From CAYYYA01 sp964487895 (lineage in GTDB: Bacteria > Patescibacteriota > Patescibacteriia > UBA1558 > 2-01-FULL-52-15), in contig CAZASM010000038.1 in assembly GCA_964487895.1 (NCBI GenBank), positions 1 through 7,535 of the forward strand: a stretch of 7,535 nt of DNA. The letters are read 5' to 3'. Below the pieces are notes generated by a model. It was not told the DNA's origin and searched no databases. It saw nothing but the letters and a program-made list of their open reading frames with translations. Made by a program: the position numbers and the translations under genes. Positions 5,931 to 7,535 of this stretch are shown piece by piece; position 1 is the first letter of the stretch; each line of letters starts with the position of its first letter.

Positions 5931-6326
5931 TTAGGCACCGAACAAACGTTGAAACATGGATTTCTTTGGTGGCAACTTTTTCTCTCCTTGCGCGCGACCT
6001 GACGTCTCTAAACATAGATTCATCGCTTGTACTAACTGTCTTCCTCGCGGAGTCAGAGAGTACTCAACGTAGCGAATATTTTTTTGGCTAGATACTAATC
6101 CGTTGCGATTAAATTCGCTGAGGTGGTGGGAGACTAACGTTTGACTTAAGCCACTGTGCTTCTGCAAGTCAGAGACACAGTGTGCTCCGCGTGAGAGAAA
6201 GGAGAGAAGGTGAGCTCTATTTGGTGCCGATAATATTTTCATTAAGCGAGCAACCTTAATGTAAGAATTTTTCTCGGTCTTGGGAGTCGGTTTTGTAGTG
6301 CATGAGCACTTTTGATATATGAACAT
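5931..6326 (-). CDS. ArsR/SmtB-family winged-helix transcriptional repressor (131 aa)
   Basis: This is a dimeric DNA-binding repressor that probably releases DNA on metal or another signal. The winged helix spans about residues 25-95: LMKILSAPNRAHLLSFL, then HCVSDLQKHSGLSQTLVSHHLSEF (recognition helix near 60-73) and the wing NIRYVEYSLT. The classical ELCVCDL metal loop appears as HCVSDL: Cys50 is kept and the second Cys is Ser52. An N-terminal C-S-C (Cys7, Cys9) could supply the missing ligands, so metal or metalloid sensing is possible but unproven. A basic tail (EKKLPPKKSMFQRLFG) ends the protein. ATG 6326 coincides with the predicted transcription start, giving a leaderless mRNA. No metal transporter or other target is next to it, so autoregulation is the only target visible here. 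Confidence 0.9.
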   Translation of the reverse strand: MFIYQKCSCTTKPTPKTEKNSYIKVARLMKILSAPNRAHLLSFLSRGAHCVSDLQKHSGLSQTLVSHHLSEFNRNGLVSSQKNIRYVEYSLTPRGRQLVQAMNLCLETSGRAQGEKKLPPKKSMFQRLFGA

Positions 6327-6334
6327 GTGTTCAT
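6319..6334. promoter_or_regulatory. ArsR-type operator: 7-2-7 inverted repeat
   Basis: ATGAACA (6319-6325) and TGTTCAT (6328-6334) are perfect inverted copies around TG. ArsR/SmtB proteins are known to bind imperfect TGAA..TTCA-type dyads. The site overlaps two bases of the arsR -10, the predicted +1 and the first codons, as expected for autorepression. A lone half-site TGAACA occurs at 6444-6449. Confidence 0.75.
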
Positions 6335-6361
6335 GTTACACGAATCTGTTTTTTAAGTCAA
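6333..6361 (-). promoter_or_regulatory. arsR promoter giving a leaderless transcript
   Basis: On the minus strand, -35 TTGACT (6361-6356) and -10 TAACAT (6338-6333) have a 17-bp spacer. Seven bases beyond the -10 is 6326, the A of the arsR ATG, so the mRNA would begin at or beside its start codon. This fits the absence of any Shine-Dalgarno site. Confidence 0.7.
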
Positions 6362-6540
6362 TATGTATATCAAAATTTTCAGATTCTGTGGTTATATTGG
6401 ATAGATTAGTCCACCTTTTTTCGTATTATGAGTACTGGTATTGTGAACATCCGCTCTCAGGCGTCTTGAAGTCAATTTTTCATCTACAATTTGGTATTTT
6501 CGGTATACCTTTTTGATTTGACCTATCGCTACGGAATTGG
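6362..6540. other. intergenic stretch with no recognisable gene
   Basis: This AT-rich part of the gap between arsR and the last gene holds no supported gene on either strand. A plus-strand open frame through it begins inside the arsR operator and has low-complexity hydrophobic content. A weak GGTAT/ATACC hairpin followed by five T (6493-6514) is not convincing. Confidence 0.5.
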
Positions 6541-6562
6541 ACTTAGGTAAAGGTTGCTTTTA

Positions 6563-6571
6563 TGTTATAAT
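6563..6571 (+). promoter_or_regulatory. extended -10 promoter of the secreted acidic protein gene
   Basis: TGTTATAAT is a perfect extended -10 (TG at 6563-6564, TATAAT at 6566-6571). The hexamer 17 bp upstream (TTAGGT, 6543-6548) is poor, as is common for extended -10 promoters. The predicted start is near 6578. Confidence 0.7.
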
Positions 6572-6577
6572 ATAGCC

Positions 6578-6703
6578 GTCGCACAATGCTATGAATACCT
6601 ACTACTACTCGAATAAATATTTACTAATAACTACAAGTTCAATGATTGTTAGCTATTCACGCGAATATGCCTGCAAATGTTGGCAGCTTGTAGGTGCAGG
6701 TGT
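6578..6703 (+). promoter_or_regulatory. structured 5' leader with possible alternative hairpins
   Basis: The leader is about 125 nt. CTAATAA (6624-6630) pairs with TTGTTAG (6646-6652). Near the start codon, TGCC (6668-6671) can pair with GGCA (6682-6685), while the overlapping CCTGCA (6670-6675) can pair with TGCAGG (6695-6700). The second hairpin would cover the AGGTG ribosome site at 6692-6696. A nine-codon upstream frame (6667-6693, including its stop) lies inside. It matches no riboswitch I know. Confidence 0.35.
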
Positions 6704-7535
6704 ATGTCGTTAAAATTTATCCACAGAGCCTTTATATATTTCGTCATTGCGTCACTGGTTGGTTCATCAGTGTCGCAACCTGTTTTAGCAGCCAGTTTTT
6801 TAGATACTACAGAGAGTGAACAGGTCGTCCAGGTTGAGTTACCAGTTGAGAGCCCATCAGTTGAAGTTATTGCTGCGAGTGATGACAGTCTCGACGGTTC
6901 TGGGACTGGTGTGACTACAGCTGATGCGAACCAGGAGACCGGTGATGCTGCTACAGGAGATGTGCCTGGTCCTGTTGTGGCTGAAGAGACGTCTGATCTA
7001 GGTAAGCCTGACGCTAAAGCAATCGACGGTAGTACGAACGACGAGAGTAAGCAGGATGAGACAACAGTCGATTCTGAACCAAAACTTTTTTCGGTTCAGA
7101 GACTCGATGCCGAAAAAAAATTGATCGATGATGTTTCTGAATTAGTGAAGTCACGCGACGGAATATTGGCGGTGGTTGATAATGATCAATATCTGCATTT
7201 GCAATTCAGTAAACCGTTGGATAAGAATCAGACCATCACCCTCTATGCTTCACCTGCTGAACAGATCGAACCAGTCGTCAGAGAGGATGAGTCTGACAAA
7301 CCCAAGAAGCCCGAAGCGGATGTCATAAGTGCTGATACAGAACAAGTCAAAACTGATGTAGAGATTGTTGACTCCGTTCAGTCTGAAACAGTACTGAGTA
7401 CCGTGGCTGATAGTGATGTTGCGCCGTTGGTAATAGAATCACCAGTCATCGACACTGAGTCCGATGAACCAACTCCTACTGAAACAGAGATGCCAGTATC
7501 TCTACCTCAATCAGCTGTGATCGAACTGTATACTA
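6704..7535 (+). CDS. secreted acidic low-complexity surface protein, 3' end outside the window
   Basis: At least 277 residues are present and the frame is open at the window edge. A signal peptide (about 1-31) has basic start MSLKFIHR, hydrophobic core AFIYFVIASLVG and a likely cleavage near VLAA-S. The remainder is strongly acidic and rich in Asp, Glu, Ser, Thr, Val and Pro, as in surface linkers or stalks. One compact segment around residues 128-184 looks folded and beta-rich (ILAVVDNDQYLHLQFSKPL, then ITLYA). ATG 6704 is preceded by AGGTG seven bases upstream; an in-frame ATG at 6677 would add nine residues including three Cys and is less likely. It has its own promoter. Function is unknown; an adhesin or large cell-envelope protein is a reasonable guess. 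Confidence 0.8.
   Translation, partial: MSLKFIHRAFIYFVIASLVGSSVSQPVLAASFLDTTESEQVVQVELPVESPSVEVIAASDDSLDGSGTGVTTADANQETGDAATGDVPGPVVAEETSDLGKPDAKAIDGSTNDESKQDETTVDSEPKLFSVQRLDAEKKLIDDVSELVKSRDGILAVVDNDQYLHLQFSKPLDKNQTITLYASPAEQIEPVVREDESDKPKKPEADVISADTEQVKTDVEIVDSVQSETVLSTVADSDVAPLVIESPVIDTESDEPTPTETEMPVSLPQSAVIELYT

Noticed and set aside
6493..6514. Weak terminator candidate GGTAT/ATACC plus five T
   Set aside because: The stem is only five AT-rich pairs and no gene ends upstream of it on the plus strand.
6319..6516. 65-aa plus-strand frame starting in the arsR operator
   Set aside because: It overlaps the arsR promoter and operator, has no ribosome site or promoter, and its content looks like translated AT-rich intergenic DNA.
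1..7535. CRISPR arrays, insertion sequences, attachment sites, toxin-antitoxin or defence genes
   Set aside because: No direct-repeat array, transposase, integrase or recognisable defence domain is visible; short intergenic inverted repeats look like terminators, operators or leader structures.
1..7535. Alternative genetic code (UGA read as Gly or Trp)
   Set aside because: No confident gene here happens to end in TGA, but long frames contain no in-frame TGA and use only UGG for Trp and GGN for Gly, so reassignment is unsupported.

Overview
The window (about 7.5 kb, roughly 43% GC by eye) looks like chromosomal DNA from a bacterium using the standard code. Large reading frames stay open with UGG as Trp and no in-frame UGA. 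All three tRNAs carry an encoded CCA. Most start codons lack a Shine-Dalgarno sequence. Together with the mix of small unknown genes, a lipobox protein and a large acidic secreted protein, this is compatible with a Candidate Phyla Radiation (Patescibacteria/Parcubacteria-like) genome. That placement is inference and not proven.

Layout. (1) 20-508: tRNA-Leu(CAA) on + faces a minus-strand tRNA-Pro(GGG)-tRNA-Asn(GTT) pair, which has its own sigma70-type promoter; a hairpin terminator usable in both directions lies between the convergent units. (2) 557-3470: a plus-strand cluster follows a hairpin terminator: a ParB/sulfiredoxin-like unknown protein, a membrane-anchored GH3 beta-glucosidase overlapping it by 8 bp, and a leucine-rich-repeat lipoprotein, closed by a strong hairpin. 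The two envelope proteins suggest a cell-surface role, with sugar release by the GH3 enzyme. (3) 3494-3754, minus: an 86-aa unrecognised gene with a textbook promoter, a strong ribosome site and higher GC, divergent from typA. (4) 3858-5823: the translational GTPase TypA/BipA, with its own promoter, a 26-bp palindrome at the predicted +1, and a bidirectional terminator. (5) 5931-6361, minus: an ArsR-family repressor whose predicted promoter would give a leaderless mRNA, with an ArsR-type inverted repeat over the -10 and start codon. (6) 6563-7535: an extended -10 promoter, a leader of about 125 nt with possible alternative hairpins, and the N-terminal part of a secreted acidic protein that runs off the window.

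No complete known defence, mobile or CRISPR system is visible. The most unusual items are the divergent unknown-gene/typA control region, the leaderless autoregulated arsR, and the ParB-like/GH3 overlap.
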